A stretch of 64,000 bases of DNA from Nomia melanderi (lineage: Eukaryota; Arthropoda; Insecta; Hymenoptera; Halictidae): the NCBI RefSeq assembly GCF_051020985.1, contig NC_135009.1, positions 8,750,606 to 8,814,605 of the forward strand, written 5' to 3'. A model generated the notes under the pieces. The model worked only from the letters and a program-made list of their open reading frames with translations, made no database searches and had not been told where the DNA came from. Shown in pieces: positions 12,353 through 37,709 of the stretch; position 1 is the first letter of the stretch, and each line of letters opens with the position of its first letter. A program made the position numbers and the translations under genes.

Positions 12353-13837
12353 GAGAACTATAGTAAGAGACTGTGACTCGATGACATTGGGAACTAGTTT
12401 TCATCAGTTCCAAGTGCGTCAAAGGCCCACTAGCGAGCTACGCCGCGGTGAGTACAGAAAAACGATATCAGTGAAAAGGTTTGCCGTCTCAACGGCGAGT
12501 AACGATCCCGCTCGCGGAACCGCGAGCAATGGACGCGTGAACTTTCTATGGACCACTTTTTCTAGCGAACACCTAAGAGAAGGCATGCGAAAATTCCCTG
12601 GCGAGCCGACGCGCCGCGCCACGGTCGTTTTTGCTTCGGCAATTTTTGACTTATCGTTTCGCGGAAACCGTGAAAGCGAGCGATGTGTATGCAACGTGTC
12701 CACGTTTTTTTTTTCCTTTTCTTCTCTTCATTGACGAAATTATGTAGTCACTGGTTGCTAAACTTATTCGACGCTTTGATACCGAAAGAAGAAAAGGAAC
12801 GAAAAGAGACAGAGAACGAGGAGGTTTGGAGAACGAGTTGAAGTTTGAAGGTTGCTCGAAGGTTGCTTTAAGGTTCCAGCGCGTTGTGAGGTTTGCCGAG
12901 AACTTCTGATACGAAACGGATAAGTTAATCCGTTCACTGGAGATATTTTACAAATAAAACACAACTGAGAATTGCATGGCTTCGAAATTTATTCACGAAT
13001 GTGATAGTAACGAATTAATGTTGTAAGCAAAATAAAATTGTGTTATATAAGAGATTTGAAACAAGTTATTCTAATTGCACGGTAGATTCAGTGTTAATGA
13101 TGGAACATTTCCGAATGCAATGCCAAGAGCGATAAATGGTTCGAAAACATTGATCAATCGGTGTGACGAAACAGATTACGATCAATCGCGTGTGACGAAC
13201 GGAGATAAGATGTACACTGATAACCCGCGCGCAACGGCATCGCGTACAATCCCATTTTCCCAGATGGCCCGGCGTGTCCCGCGCCTCTCCCTTATGCAAG
13301 AGGTTTTCACCTCTTCGTCTTTTTATTCGCTTTCCCCTTCTTTCCACTGCCGGCTGCTGATCGATGCACGACAGTCGCTCCTAGAAGAATGAAATTCTTG
13401 GCAAAAGCTTTCTATCGCGATATTGCACATACACCGAACACCTCGAGTCATCTGAACACAGGTCATTCCAAGATGGACCCGGTTATGAAACATTCGGGAG
13501 GTTTCTTTTTCTTTTACTTGCTCTAAAAGTAAAGGAAAATTGTCAGGAGCTGCTGCATTAATCGTTTGCTCCCGAAAGGTGACTCGGTTACCACTTGATT
13601 CGATGTAGCAAGATTGTAAAGTCTTATACGTAATATTAAGCTTTGTATAATCTATTATTAAGTATTGAAATAAAATAGCTTTGTTTCTTAATTTATAAAT
13701 GCTTTTTGATTGGTTAATATGACAGAATGTTGTGAAAGATTTTCGAGTGCAAATAGTTAAAATGCTGATGCAATCTACATATTTAACGTAACACTCATTG
13801 ATACATTTATTTCTTCCATTACGTCATCGATCTTAAA
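12353..13837. other. Intergenic spacer, no gene seen
   Basis: A GC-rich patch (about 12.4-12.7 kb) gives open frames on both strands; these are compositional. Nothing else is recognised. Confidence 0.55.
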
Positions 13838-14090
13838 GTAACTCTTTACACTCGAAAGCTCTATTGCTATATGCATTCTTCAATTTCTGACGAAACAGCG
13901 GTGACGTTTTTCAATAGTCAAATTCAAAATATAATTTTACTATGAACCATCTTTTTTCAATATCTCATGTATCATCTATTACATCGCACAAAATTTAATA
14001 TTATAATACTATAATATTGAATACTAAACATTAGAATTTTGCGGTATCAGAGAGCCAATTCTTAGTTGCCTTCCGAGTGCAAAGCGTTAA
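13838..14090. mobile_element. MITE-like element, family B, copy 1
   Basis: A 253-bp unit with ends CTCTTTACACTCG and CGAGTGCAAAGCG, flanked by GTAA and TTAA. The consensus end over three copies is CCCTTTGCACTCG next to TTAA, resembling piggyBac ends that start CCC. The interior is AT-rich and non-coding. A solo end (CGAGTGCAAATAGTTAA) sits just upstream at 13744-13760. Confidence 0.75.
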
Positions 14091-17000
14091 CCAATACTTC
14101 GAATAATAATAAAAGACACGCGACTCTCAAATGAGATTTCAGTCAGGAAACCGACGACTCCGTCGAAATTTACGCAAATTCGCGGGTGACGTTAATTGCT
14201 GCCCCATAATGACGTTTGCGTCGAGTTTTTTTCGATCCGTCTCGGGAGCGTATTTATCGAAAACGCACGGGCAATAAATTATTTCCTGGTGTTTTCGGAA
14301 TTCTGGATAGAAGATCGTTTCACGAAACGTCGAAAAGAGTAAATGTCTCTCGGAAGATTTCATCGCTTTTATCCTCCTGAACTAGAATTCCGAGTAGGAT
14401 TTTTTTCTAGAAAACTAGTTCGTAAGATTCATGCGTGAAATAAAACAGTCATGATTAGTCTACGCATACAAGTTTGTTTCTTCTGTTGAGAGAAATACAT
14501 GATAGACCATTTACAAGTCATTACCGCATGAAAAAAGCGGTATAATACCGAGATGACGTTAGCAAAAATATGTACGTTTTGTATTCGAACATTACCGTAT
14601 GAATCACTACGATTTTAACGCTTATATAAATAATAAAGCGGGAGAAGAACATTCGATTGACGCATACAATTCAGCATCATCTTTGCTAGAGCTTTGATAT
14701 TATCACGGCCACTAATTGATATGCTTCCATTGCTAATACTGGATAATGGTTTATTGATGCCCCGCTAAAGTGACGTTAGTTCCTTTTTTTGCCCTCGTTG
14801 ACATTTCTTCATGTCATTCTTTTATTGTGCAATCTCCATAATTCGATTCCTTCGATTATGCATACCACCATTCATAGAAAGAAGATTGACATGGAAAATC
14901 AAGGAAAGAATATATACAGAAAGAACAAAATAACATACAGGAAAGAAAAAAGTACAAAAGAAGAAAATCGTAGAAAAAAGATCGACGACTGTTTTATCGT
15001 GTAATTGGTGACATTATCAGATTAGGATCGCTAATGCTTGATCTACAAAAAGAAGTTTCTTAGTCAATAACATTTCGATATGGACGAACGATCACCATAT
15101 TTATGAGGGTAGCAATTAACATGAATTATTTTGGTATAAACAAATCGCAAACTTTTTTCTCCGCGACGAATTTTCAACGCTCGGTGGATCGAGCGGGCTG
15201 TACGCAGCGGCCGCCATTTTGTTTTGACCCGCACGCCGCACGGCCGTCCGAATTTTCGCAATCGAGATGTATCCACGGAAAACAATTCGGATTTATGGTT
15301 TCTCTAATGTTCTTGCGAGAATACGTTCGTGTCGCCGGTGACATGCAAATCCAGCACTAAAATCGTTTTACTGTCAGTCGGCTCAGAATCTAAATTGATC
15401 CGATGATGTCAGAGGTCGACGAGATTTATGGCTGAATGTTAATAATCTGTACACCGGCGAGGCTTTGGAAATGTCTGGACAACTATGTTCGATGGCAAAA
15501 GGACATCTTTTCCGGTGCAGGCAAAGGGATAATTGCTGAGTTAGAGCCGATCGAAAAAACGATAATGGCGGATAAAAGATAGACTAGCACGTTGCAGTGC
15601 TAGAGTTACACAACAAGTAAAATAATTTTGACCGAATGGATCTTTTTAATGTATTTTCAAAAAATTCCATCATCTGTATTATTGATTATGTCTAATGGAT
15701 TACGGTCAATAAGTAAGTGATTAATTCTAAAGTTCAAACGTTTTTTTGTGTCAGCGTTAGAATAACATTTCATATATATATAATTCCAACTTTAATGACT
15801 TCTTCATGTGCATTTTTATGTAATCCAGTAGTCTTAACGTTAAAGTATTAAGTCATCCTTTAAGTAACACCGTTTTTCATTTTACTTAATAATATATTTT
15901 GTAATGGTTTTCCGGAAAGGGCATTAAAAAGTTAACTGTAACTGAAAAAAGCTACATCGGTGATTAAAAGAAATGAAACTATTCATTTTTTACATTAGAA
16001 GTTAACATAAAAGAAAGCAATATTATTGATATATTGGTACAAAGTACCGTTATCACAGTCGCGACTTTTCGCGAACAATTAGTTTCCTCGAGATCCTTCG
16101 TATTACGTTACTGGTGCGTTATAAGAATGTTACTAGGAAGGGTTGAAAACAATTATGATATCGGTTCCAGTTCTTGAAACAGTTATGGAGAACCGAAGTA
16201 CAGTCAACTGTTATCAGATAAATCGGTTTCGATTCTAGTCCTTTAGATCCAGTACTATAACGATTCTGTAACTGTTATTTTTCGATTTTGAAAGAAATGC
16301 AGAATCGCAATACAGTATCGATAAATAAATTTCAAACAGATATTTTCTAGACCCTTTTAATTTCTGGTTACGAGTTCGTTTGTTTTCGTTCGAACGTGAC
16401 GGCGGCGAATTGCAACCGTGAAAGCGCTCGCATAACACTCATTCGTGAAACGCGTGTATCGGTATCGGTCCCGTACGGACGGACAGACGGATGTTAAGTC
16501 AGAGAGCAGCGGACTCGTCCGCGGCAGAGAAAGTAAGCGGTTTCCTCTTCCTGGTTCTCGGAGATCGATTTTCCTCGCGACACATCCACCGATGAATCAG
16601 AGAACGGCCGCGGTGTCGCGTGTCCTATGGTTTCCGGCGGTGTGTGAGGTCGTGCAGTACGATGTGAGATACATACCTGAATCAATCATGTCAATGTCGA
16701 TCGATCAAGCAGTGTACGAAACGTTGAAAATCTGTCTAGGCGTCGACAAGATCCCGGGCAATAGACAACATTTTGAGGGCCGGGAATGTACAATACTATG
16801 GCCGACACTGTGCAGACTTGGAGTTGCATCAAGGGATAGGCAGATGAGGACAAGGATGCTTTTCCTGTCGACGTTCCTAGGAAAAGCTAGCGATTTTGCG
16901 AGGGTGAGGTTTGATACGGGAAGGATCGATCCTCCTCAAAAAGGGTGACGAAGAGGACTCGCGCGAGTCCTCGTATAGAACACGTAAAACAGGAAGTCTT

Positions 17001-17106
17001 GTATAAAACAGTATTGAAATATACGTTATTGAAAGCATCATTCAGTGGTGTTCCCCGAGTATTCACCTTGTAGTATTTCTTACAGTAGCATCCTCGATGG
17101 TCAATG
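14091..17106. other. Intergenic spacer, no gene seen
   Basis: A mixed AT-rich region. The 167-codon open frame at 16445-16948 has no recognisable domain and starts in GC-rich sequence; I do not call it a gene. The 20-bp palindrome at 16953 follows its stop. Confidence 0.5.
16953..16972. repeat. Perfect 20-bp palindrome
   Basis: GAGGACTCGC is followed directly by its reverse complement GCGAGTCCTC, without a loop. It may be a dimeric protein binding site; no neighbouring feature explains it. Confidence 0.8.
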
Positions 17107-17352
17107 TTAATACGTTGGATGCCATGGGAGTCACCGGTGATCTCAACTGAATCGAATTACTATAATTCATTCGATTAAACGATGATTGCTTGAAAACTTT
17201 TCTATATTATAAGTAATACCATTTAATGAACTGATATTCAACAATTCAAACCTGCAATCATAACAACGTAATTCAATTACATAAGTTGACATTACATTAT
17301 TTTCATTTTCTACATTTGTCTCGGCAAAATCGTGCGGCGCTCAACGTGTTAA
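17107..17352. mobile_element. MITE-like element, family A, copy 3
   Basis: Exactly 246 bp, the same length as the copy at 3413. TTAA flanks lie at 17107-17110 and 17349-17352. The left end is TACGTTGGATGCC and the right end GGCGCTCAACGTG; the internal ATGGGAGTCACCGGTGA is kept. It lies in intergenic spacer. Confidence 0.82.
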
Positions 17353-18178
17353 AATTTTATTTTAGAGAACTATTCGGTATACGATATTAGAACTTTGATT
17401 GCTATCACTTGAATATGGGCGATGGAAATTTTGGAAGAATATCTAAATGTTTAGTATTTTATTAATATCGAAATGTTTGAATAGTTGGACACTGACATTG
17501 ATAAGTTGACACGACGAATTGATTTTTGTTTGATCCATGAGAAAGATAAGCAAAATTAAGAGAGTTTCTGTTTTGAAATGATTTTCTCGTGTATCTTATT
17601 TCAACGATCAAATTGCCACATGATCCAATGATCCAGGGATCGCCCATCTTTCATGTGTTTCAAGGGAAGGGCGAATAAACACAAACACGGCTAGAAACTT
17701 TCCGAAGAACTTCGTGTATCGAATTTATCTGAAGAGTCAATGAACCTTCGTTTATCCTAATCACGAGTGTCATCGGGTGGAATCGTTCTAGGAATGTTCT
17801 ATAAAAATGTTAACGACCCTTGTAATTGATTGGAGTTAATTCCCGTCGAGACCTTCACGGCTGTAAAATCTTACCGAACTAGCTTCACGATATTCACGCA
17901 ACACCTTCGTGATTGTTATCTTCGACAATATAATTCAATCTAGCCGTGTTCGTTTATTTCATAAAAGCAACCGCGAATAATTAACGAATTTGGAGTTACG
18001 TAAACAAGGGGGTGAGGGTCAGCACAAGCCTAGGCACGATGCATAAATTAAGAGCATAAAACTTTCCTAGTCACCTTGGTTTCTTGAGAATGTTAAATTA
18101 GAATATTCCAAGAGATTTGTAATTTTGTTGGGTCAAGCGACATTTACTTATCGTTCTGCAGATTTGAAATTGTTGAAA

Positions 18179-18421
18179 TTAACCTTTTGCACTCGGCAGT
18201 TTTTCACTAGAAATATTTTAACATCTGATGATGAAATAAAAACGATATTTTGTGAAATTAACTCGAAGAGAAATCACACGTACATCGAGCAACAAAACTA
18301 TTTTATTTCAACATTTCTCAAATTGATGCATTATACGTAGTATAATATTGAATATTTAATTTTATAGTTTTACTGAAATCAAGTGGTGAGTGAGATTCAC
18401 CTCTCGAGTGCAAAGGGTTAA
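18179..18421. mobile_element. MITE-like element, family B, copy 2
   Basis: A 243-bp unit with TTAA at both edges (18179-18182, 18418-18421). The ends are CCTTTTGCACTCG and CGAGTGCAAAGGG: inverted repeats with one mismatch. Interior motifs TATAATATTGAATA and TTTCACTAGAAA are shared with the other family B copies. Confidence 0.85.
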
Positions 18422-19559
18422 AATTTAAAATTGGATAATTTTAAATGTTAAAATTTTGGAACTTACAACAAAGCAGACGGCGAACGTTTCAAAACGTATC
18501 GTGTAGAATCTTTTCTCGTTAAACATGGAACTATCGAATTGTTAGAAAACCTAATTTATTAATTCACAAACAAAAATATTCTACTTTCATTATACCTTGA
18601 TTACGCTATTGATTATATTCGCAGAAAATGCGTGAATTCATAGATGGAAATGTTCTAGATTCATTATTCCGTAATCATACCATTAATAATATCTACAGCT
18701 TTTCGAATGAAACTTTTCCACTCGAACCGAATCTTAAAAGCTAGAACGACAGGTGGACAAAAAGAAAAAGACACAGGCCGAGTTCTGATTTTCCAAGTGT
18801 TATTATCAGCACATGGTAGTTTCGCGTCCATCTCACAAAAGTAAAGGATCCAGACAAACGTCAACAATGAGTAAATCAGAAAAAAAAAGATTTGAAGACT
18901 GAAAACACGGAATCCCGCGGCGCCGACGGGGTGCCGCTGTCCCGTTCGGCGGCCGTCTAGAAGCCAGTTCCGAAATCAAAGGCTGAATCGTTTTATAATA
19001 CAATTCAATAATACACAGAGACGATAACGAGTAATCGTTACAATATTGTAAAATATCACAACGTTAATATCCGCTGGATGAGAACGTGGGCAAAGGGGGG
19101 GGGGTGGAAAAATGGGGGGAAAAATACAGGAAGAAAAGATAGAGGGATGGAGGAGACGCGTGCGTACACGCACGCACCCACGTGTTCAGACGCATGAAAA
19201 TGAGTGGAAAAATCCTGCAAGGAGAGGGATCTCAGGATTGATTGAAATAATTAGGGGCATCGATCAACGATGTGTCGCGCGAGCGACGCTCGAGTCTCGC
19301 CTTGGAATTTCGGGGAGAGATAAACTGGACAGTTCTAACCGGGCGACAAGTTACAAAACCTGCCTTCACGGCCGTTCAACGAATAAACTGCCCGTTGTAA
19401 CTGTCTCTCAGCAAATTAGACTGACGATTTCAAAAAATTCCACGAGCGAACCACGCGCGAAGAATCCAAAGGACACTTCTTTCGACGTCCGAGTGCTTCG
19501 CGAGTGGTTCACGCGTTGAAGACAGTGACTCGCCACGGCGAGCCGCCATATTTAGTCAG

Positions 19560-19620
19560 TTAACCCCTTGCCTCGTGGTTTCAAATGTGCTGGTTGCAAT
19601 TGTTTCGTCGTTGATAATTC
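19560..19620. mobile_element. Solo left end of family C element
   Basis: TTAACCCCTTGCCTCGTGG is followed by TTGTTTCGTCGTTGATAATTC, matching the left part of the element at 39706. A right end was not found, so the fragment is probably truncated or too diverged to see. Confidence 0.45.
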
Positions 19621-20749
19621 AAAGAAAATTCAACTTTCGTCGAAAGTTTAAATTTACTCGATGGTAATCTTTATAAAATAGCATAATCGAAGATTTGTTA
19701 AAATAAAATACCTTCGCAGATTATTTCTAAAATGATTACAGGAACTATTCGTCAAGGAAATTCCATTTGAAAGCTACCAACAAGAATGTGAATTTTCATA
19801 CATATCCACGATCCAATTGCGAACCAAGGGAATAAACAACCCAGGCGATTAATGGCGTATCAGAAACGATGAAATATCACAGAAAAATGTTAAAAATCAT
19901 AACAGAACTCCGTCGAGTCACCGTGTGTAATTACAAACGCAAAAAGGGAAGCCAACGAGGAAGCCCGATCGATTAGACAACGCGCCTCGTCCAAAATGAA
20001 AAATCGCTCGTATCCTGAAAAAATAGAGCGCGTCGCTAGAAAGATCGGTGCTTCCCGAATTACGCAATTTTCGAGCGGCTCGCACGACAAACCCAAAACC
20101 GGTACGCGTCGGATGAGAATATGAAAATACTGATACTCGTAATGAAAAGTAGGTAGAAAAAGAAGAAATTCGGAAAAGGAGGACGAAGAGGGGAGATTGT
20201 GACGACGGGAGTCCGAGGTTCTCGATGATCTCGATGATCCCGGCTCTAAGTTCCCCGGTCGTATTGCTATTTACAATTTCTCTCTGACGCGAAATTCTCA
20301 CGGGGTTCGCAAGGTTACGAGTCGGCCTAGACGAAAAGTGGAAGTTGTCCAAGGATCTGATTTCAGTTGTATCGGGGACAAAGGATACTGACCACTCAAG
20401 GTCGCCGAAAGACGCGTCCGTATGTCACGTACCCCCACTCGGGGATCCCCGGAGCCGGGTCCTTAGGATATCCCCCGTTCTCTTTGCTCGGAGCACGAAA
20501 GCTGGCGAGGTGACCTTAAACTACCGTCATCATCTAACCCAAATACAGGTTTCTACGCGCAGCATCTTAGCTATGACCTTCGCGGAGACGGTTACAGGAA
20601 TGTCGAACAAAACGTCAGTTTGATTTTTCAGCTTGATCCGTGTTAACAGATTAGGGACGGACGGGGACTGTTCTCGAAGTGATTAAAACTGAATATTTTA
20701 TTTTAGCTTTCGGCTGTGGCTTTCAAGGTGACACCGCAAGGTAACCGAA

Positions 20750-21060
20750 CCTAAATTGTCTATTATAGTCGCAAAGAACTTAAAGTTTCCACCTCAAGAT
20801 GATATAGTTGCTAAGGCAATACAGTAGATCTCAAGTTTTCATTATAATTCCCACGAACCTAAAGTTTCCTCTTCAAGATGATATAGTTGCTAAGGTAGGT
20901 CCAAAATTTTCACTATAATTGCCAAGAACTGAAACTTTCCATTACAAAATGATTGTACACCTTCTAAGTCAATTCTATAGATTCCAAGACGATACTGTAG
21001 ACCGTAGGAGCAATCGAATCCCAATTTGTCATTGCAGTCCCAAAGAATTTAAAGCTCCTG
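20750..21060 (+). repeat. Diverged tandem repeat, about 75-115-bp unit, about 3.5 copies
   Basis: Recurring order of motifs: CATTATAATTCCCA, AGAACTTAAAGTTTCC, TCAAGATGATATAGTTGCTAAGG-like. Copies start near 20757, 20835, 20906 and 21023. The first two copies are the most alike. Confidence 0.72.
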
Positions 21061-22025
21061 TCTGTCCCAAAACTCGATCGCTAGCCAACTTCGAGAGCCC
21101 CGAATCTCTGAGAACGGGGACGAAATCGAGGAGTCGTGGACAACCGTCGCAGCGATGTAAGGATTCAGTTGGAAACGCTGTTTTCCCATTGATAACGATC
21201 GCGGTTCTCGATCGCGACTGAACACGAGGACCTTTCAAACATGCAGAATTACAGGATTCGTTTTGATTCTCTGGTCCTAGCGTTCCGTGACCGGAAACCA
21301 AGGGGTGGTCGCGGGCTAGTCTGACTCTTGGAGCGAAAGCGGTTTTGTGCACACGAGATTTTTACTAGCTTCTCACACTTTCTCGCCTCACTTATTCATT
21401 TTTTTGTGTTTTCGTTTTCTCTTTCTTGCGTCGTTTTGTTTTTTTTTTTTGTTTAACTCTACACGGAATCAGGAGGGTTACGGATAGAGGGAGGTGGCTG
21501 ATCGCGAGGATCTCCAGGGAGAGACAGTTCAACGCGCTCGATTTTCGATTCTCTCTTTGATTCTTCGTTCATCGTTTTCATCGTTTTTCTTTATCGCTTT
21601 TCGCCTTTCTTACTTTCGGTGTCCCCGCGCCGCTAAAAGTTTATACGCTGCTCTTCCCGAGATATTTCGTACGGACACACCTTATATACACAGAAACGGT
21701 GTATTCCCACGTGTTTCTCGATGTTTGCTCTCTACAAGGCTCCTCGTCGAGAAGTCCTCCTGGGAAAAACGCCGCGGTCGTGGACGGAAGAGATACAGCG
21801 GGTTTCGCCCGAGGCACGCAAAGTTTCGTTCAGTCGTTCACCAAACAAAAATGTCGCCGGTAATTATATAGAAAAAGGTGCCGCCCATCGACTTCAATGA
21901 CCTTGAAACATGCTGTCAAAGTTACGATTCTCGGTAACTTTCCTCTGTAAACGTTACCGTTGAATGTTGGATTCCGAGATATTCGTAGAAATATATTTGA
22001 CAAGCGTCTAATGATTTTATTACGT

Positions 22026-22257
22026 TCAACCCCTTGTCTTATGATAAAGCGCCAGATTCATGATGAAAATTTTAAACCGAATTTGGTAAGTATACGTATC
22101 ACCCGATTCTTGTGAATTCCAATTAAATATTATTCCTCTGTTATCAATTATTCTAGAATAAACGTAGGTATAGAATGACCCCAGAATTTTTCTCTTTTTT
22201 TTCAATAAATTATCGATGGCGAAATAGTCAAGAATAAATCGTAGGATAAGGGGTTAA
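22026..22257. mobile_element. MITE-like element, family C, copy 1
   Basis: A 232-bp unit with ends CCCCTTGTCTTATGAT and ATCGTAGGATAAGGGG, flanked by TCAA and TTAA. The inverted repeats are 16 bp with a few mismatches. It is non-coding and unrelated in its interior to families A and B. Confidence 0.78.
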
Positions 22258-23858
22258 TATCTATAGAGAAAATTTGTTCAAAATCACTTCTTGGACAAAG
22301 TATTTCAACCTCATTAGAATCTGTGAGCCTTTTTATAATTACCAAATCAACTTCCGCATGCGCTCACCGCTCGTCTCGAATGGCACGAACCGATCCCCCT
22401 AATCTTACACATTTTAATGGCTCCTTTACGCCTATATACATCATAATTCGAAAAGCAAAATCGAATGACCATTTCAGTTCCAATCGGACTCTTGTCGAGC
22501 GAATAATGTCAGTCTGTTTCTTTTGATCATCAACAATCCTGAATATTGAATCTGTCACGGCCGTTCGATCTTGTTCCGCGTGACCGTTGCGTGCCGTTCG
22601 AAACTTTTTGCCCCTGCGTCCCTTCCATCCAGTCTATACGCGCACGTCAGCCGTTTTATCTATGCAACAATAACTACCGACTATATGTACAACGAGTCGC
22701 TAATGCAGCCGTCAATCACAACCGGAAACAAAAAACCGAAGGCGAGCTAGTTCCAATTTTTTCTTTTTGGGTGATGAGTGGAGATGGTACTGGCGCGAGA
22801 GAGAAAGATAGACAGGCAGATAGGTAGAGACAAAGAGAGAGAGAGAGAGATAGAAGGAGAGAGAAGATTATGAAGATTAGACAATAATATGACGGAAAAC
22901 GTCCAGCCTCGAGAATTAAATAATGTGGCACTGTTTGCTGGTGAATCTCGTTCCACCGACTCGGAGTGTCTATCTGAATTATAGCAGGTTATCGGAGGGT
23001 GGGGTTGAAGTAGATGACATGGCACGCTGACTGTCAAGTATCAATTGGCCAATACAATAATAATTATAATTTACTTCGACTTCTGATATGCCTCGAAATA
23101 ATTACAATAAGGAGACTCGTAATTAGATAATAATGTAAGAATTATTCGTTAAATTATTCATACTTGTTTCTAATACCATTTATCTTTGCCATGAAAGAAT
23201 AAATGTGTAACATACAGAACGCTCGAAATTCTAGTGACAGTCAGCGTGACAAAGATTGAGGAGCGGGCGGAGGAGGTGCGATTGAGCCGTTCATCTGATT
23301 AAAAATGATTAATTCTAGAAGATAAGAAGTAGGAAAACATACTTAAATTACGTAGGCTAAGATTTAAATAAAATTCCGTAAGTTCAGTACTAAAAGTTAA
23401 CAAAATTTTAAAAGTGGAATTGATCAGTTCGCTAATGAACGGCTCAATCGGCGAGTCCCCTCGACGCGGAACGATGACGCTTTCTCACATTTCTCTCGCG
23501 ATACGAACAATGACCCTCGTCGAACGAAACGTCACGCTCGACGACGAGCGCTGAGAATACGAAAAGGAGATGATATGGACCGCGTGACAAAATCTGTATA
23601 CGTATATATATATATATTACATGGAAATACTATAAAGTAGAGCGAATCCGAGAGTAAAAATAAATACATACGCATGTCCCGTCGGATGCCGACGACGGTT
23701 CGCCGTAAACGAATAGAAGAACCGATTGACAATTAACATACATCTGTATACGCATGTGATCGCTTGCATTAGGTAATATATTAATATTGTACCTTGAACG
23801 ATATGCGGACGCTCGACGTAAAAAACAAGGAGGGAATGAACGGGAAATACAGAAACAA

Positions 23859-23908
23859 AGAAAGAGAGAGAGAGAAGAGAGAGAGAGAAAGAGAGAGACA
23901 GAGAGAGT
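23859..23908 (+). repeat. (GA)n-rich microsatellite
   Basis: Interrupted GA run. A second one with GATA/GACA units lies at about 22799-22866, and a short (TA)n run at 23603-23617. Confidence 0.9.
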
Positions 23909-24544
23909 GGAAAGGAGAAATAAGGAAATCGTTTCGCTCTCTTTGTTTTGTACGTAAAAGACGATCGACGCGGCTCGCGGGATCGTTCGACGGGTAGACA
24001 TACTTTTCAGGCTCGAAACAGATGGACGACTTTTTGCCAGCTCCGCGACTTTCTATTGTTGTATTACATCACAGCAATATCACACCGATAACGCCGGGTC
24101 TATAGACGCGAGAGGAAATGATAAGAACAAAATGGCAAGAAGTCACAATGCTGATAAAAAATATAGCTTGTCCGACGTTCGTCGACGACGACCCGTCACA
24201 CCGCGGGCGACAAAGGAATCGTGAACACAGGCAGGAGAGTTTACAATGTAAATTTCGTTTTTCCCTGGAAATTAGTTATTTTTTCGTTCCTTTTTATGTT
24301 CTACACTTAACCTTTCGCTTTTTGCACGGTCACGCGATTTTTTCTGCGAACTCGGTCGGTCGACCAACGTGACGTTCGCTCGCCACGGGACAATCGTTGT
24401 GCCTCTTCGTCGGTGTTCGTTCGCGAGGTCAGTCCCGAAATCTCGTTGTTTCAACACGTTCGCTACTACTGCTTACGATGCTTCGTGCATTTATGAGGAG
24501 ACCGACGTTTCGGGAAGCAATTGTCGATTTGATAAACGAAACTG

Positions 24545-25853
24545 TTTATTTGTCCCGTAGTGTAAAGGAAGGATCAGCCGATTACGCTGATTTTTGTCAC
24601 GGTTATAATCGTCTGCTGCAATGTATCGCATCGAGGAACTTAAAATGACACGGAATCGCATGAACTCGTTTGATTACCTAATACTTTGGAAGTTAGCGAC
24701 AAACGTTGTTTGCCGCGTTACGAATGCTCAGTGAATATTCCACTAAGATGTGTCCATTGCGAGAACAGCTACAGAGAAAATAGTCAATGACGAATTTCGC
24801 CTATTTGAACAAGGGATCAACGAGACACTGAGCAATCGTCCCCTTTTCCATGAAGATTTGCTACGTGTATACAAGAGGAAGTGTTGAAATCAAAATTCAA
24901 AGTACACGTGTAATCAGATAGCGAACCACGCGTTCGCCATTTAGAATGAACAAAGTCAATGCGTTTGAAACTTAATCTTGCTATTTGTGCTTGAGTTTGC
25001 TTCCCCATCGTCCGAATCCAAATTAAACATTACTTTTCTATTATTCATTGTTACGTTCTGCACTGAAGGTGGATACAGATAGATCCGAAAATTTCCTTTG
25101 TTTCCTGGTAAATTATTAATAACAAAGCTATCCAGATTATCCAGATATTCAAGAAACCATAGGATAAGACGTTGATTACTTTCGCAATAGTTTCGAAGCT
25201 GAAATGATCAGCGGTAGCAAACGAGTCGAAACATGCGCCCAACACGCCGCGTCCGATTCGATTATCACTCATAAAGTACCCCCTTCAAAAAGAAAGGGCT
25301 GACTCGAAGGTGGCCGAATCGAACGTGCCGAAGAACGAGCCTGAAACGGACCTAGCTGCGGCGGCGACTTGTTCTCGAGCTTCTTTGAGGCGGTACAAAA
25401 AAGAGGAGGAAAAAGGGGAAAGGGGGAAATGTCTGGACGACAGAGAATTGGTATGCTTTGAGCGTGATCGATCAGCGAAACAGTTCGGTGATCCCGGTCG
25501 ATTGACGCGAGGCAACGGAAACACGCGCCCCGAGGGGCGCTACAGCTCTTCTACGCGCGGAAATGTAAACGAAGGAGAGAAAACCTCCGTTGAAAATTAT
25601 CTGGGCACAAGAAGCTCGGCAACGCGTTATTTTCTCGCTTTGTCTCCCGGGTTATCGGCGGTTTCATTTTGTTCCTCCTCCTTCTCCTCCTCCTCCTCCG
25701 GTCCCGGGACGATTCCCTCGTCCAGCATCGTTGATCCCCTCTCGGCGACTACCGGGGCTCGCAGGCCTCGTAGACGAGCTCTGGCACCAGGGCCAACGAG
25801 AACGTGGCGCTGGATTGTCTTGCGTACTGCCTCCTCGTCGTGTTAGCTTCGTG
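24545..25853 (-). other. Probable 3' untranslated region of the EEIG1 gene
   Basis: The stretch follows the TAA of exon 8. The first clear AATAAA on the minus strand that I found is at 24550-24545, which would give a 1.3-kb 3' UTR; the end point is a guess. Its first half (25.3-25.85 kb) is CpG-rich, which explains the long plus-strand open frame there (25310-25846) without a gene. Confidence 0.3.

Positions 25854-37709
<11,856 letters not shown>

Larger units (their letters stand above)
17353..24544. other. Intergenic spacer with repeats, no gene seen
   Basis: Apart from the elements at 18179, 19560, 20750 and 22026 and the microsatellites near 22.8 and 23.6-23.9 kb, no feature is supported. 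GC-rich patches lie at about 18.9, 19.1-19.5 and 20.4 kb. Confidence 0.5.

Noticed and set aside
12131..12376. Open frame with six-residue periodicity
   Set aside because: Product of the 18-bp minisatellite, not a gene.
16445..16948. Plus-strand open frame of 167 codons
   Set aside because: No recognisable motif and no splice or codon-use support. Its start lies in a GC-rich patch where stop codons are rare. It remains the longest unexplained frame in the spacer.
25310..25846. Plus-strand open frame of 178 codons
   Set aside because: It is antisense to the CpG-rich 3' UTR beside the EEIG1 stop codon (25856-25854), has a biased Ser/Arg composition and no domain; EEIG1 exons on the other strand explain the locus.
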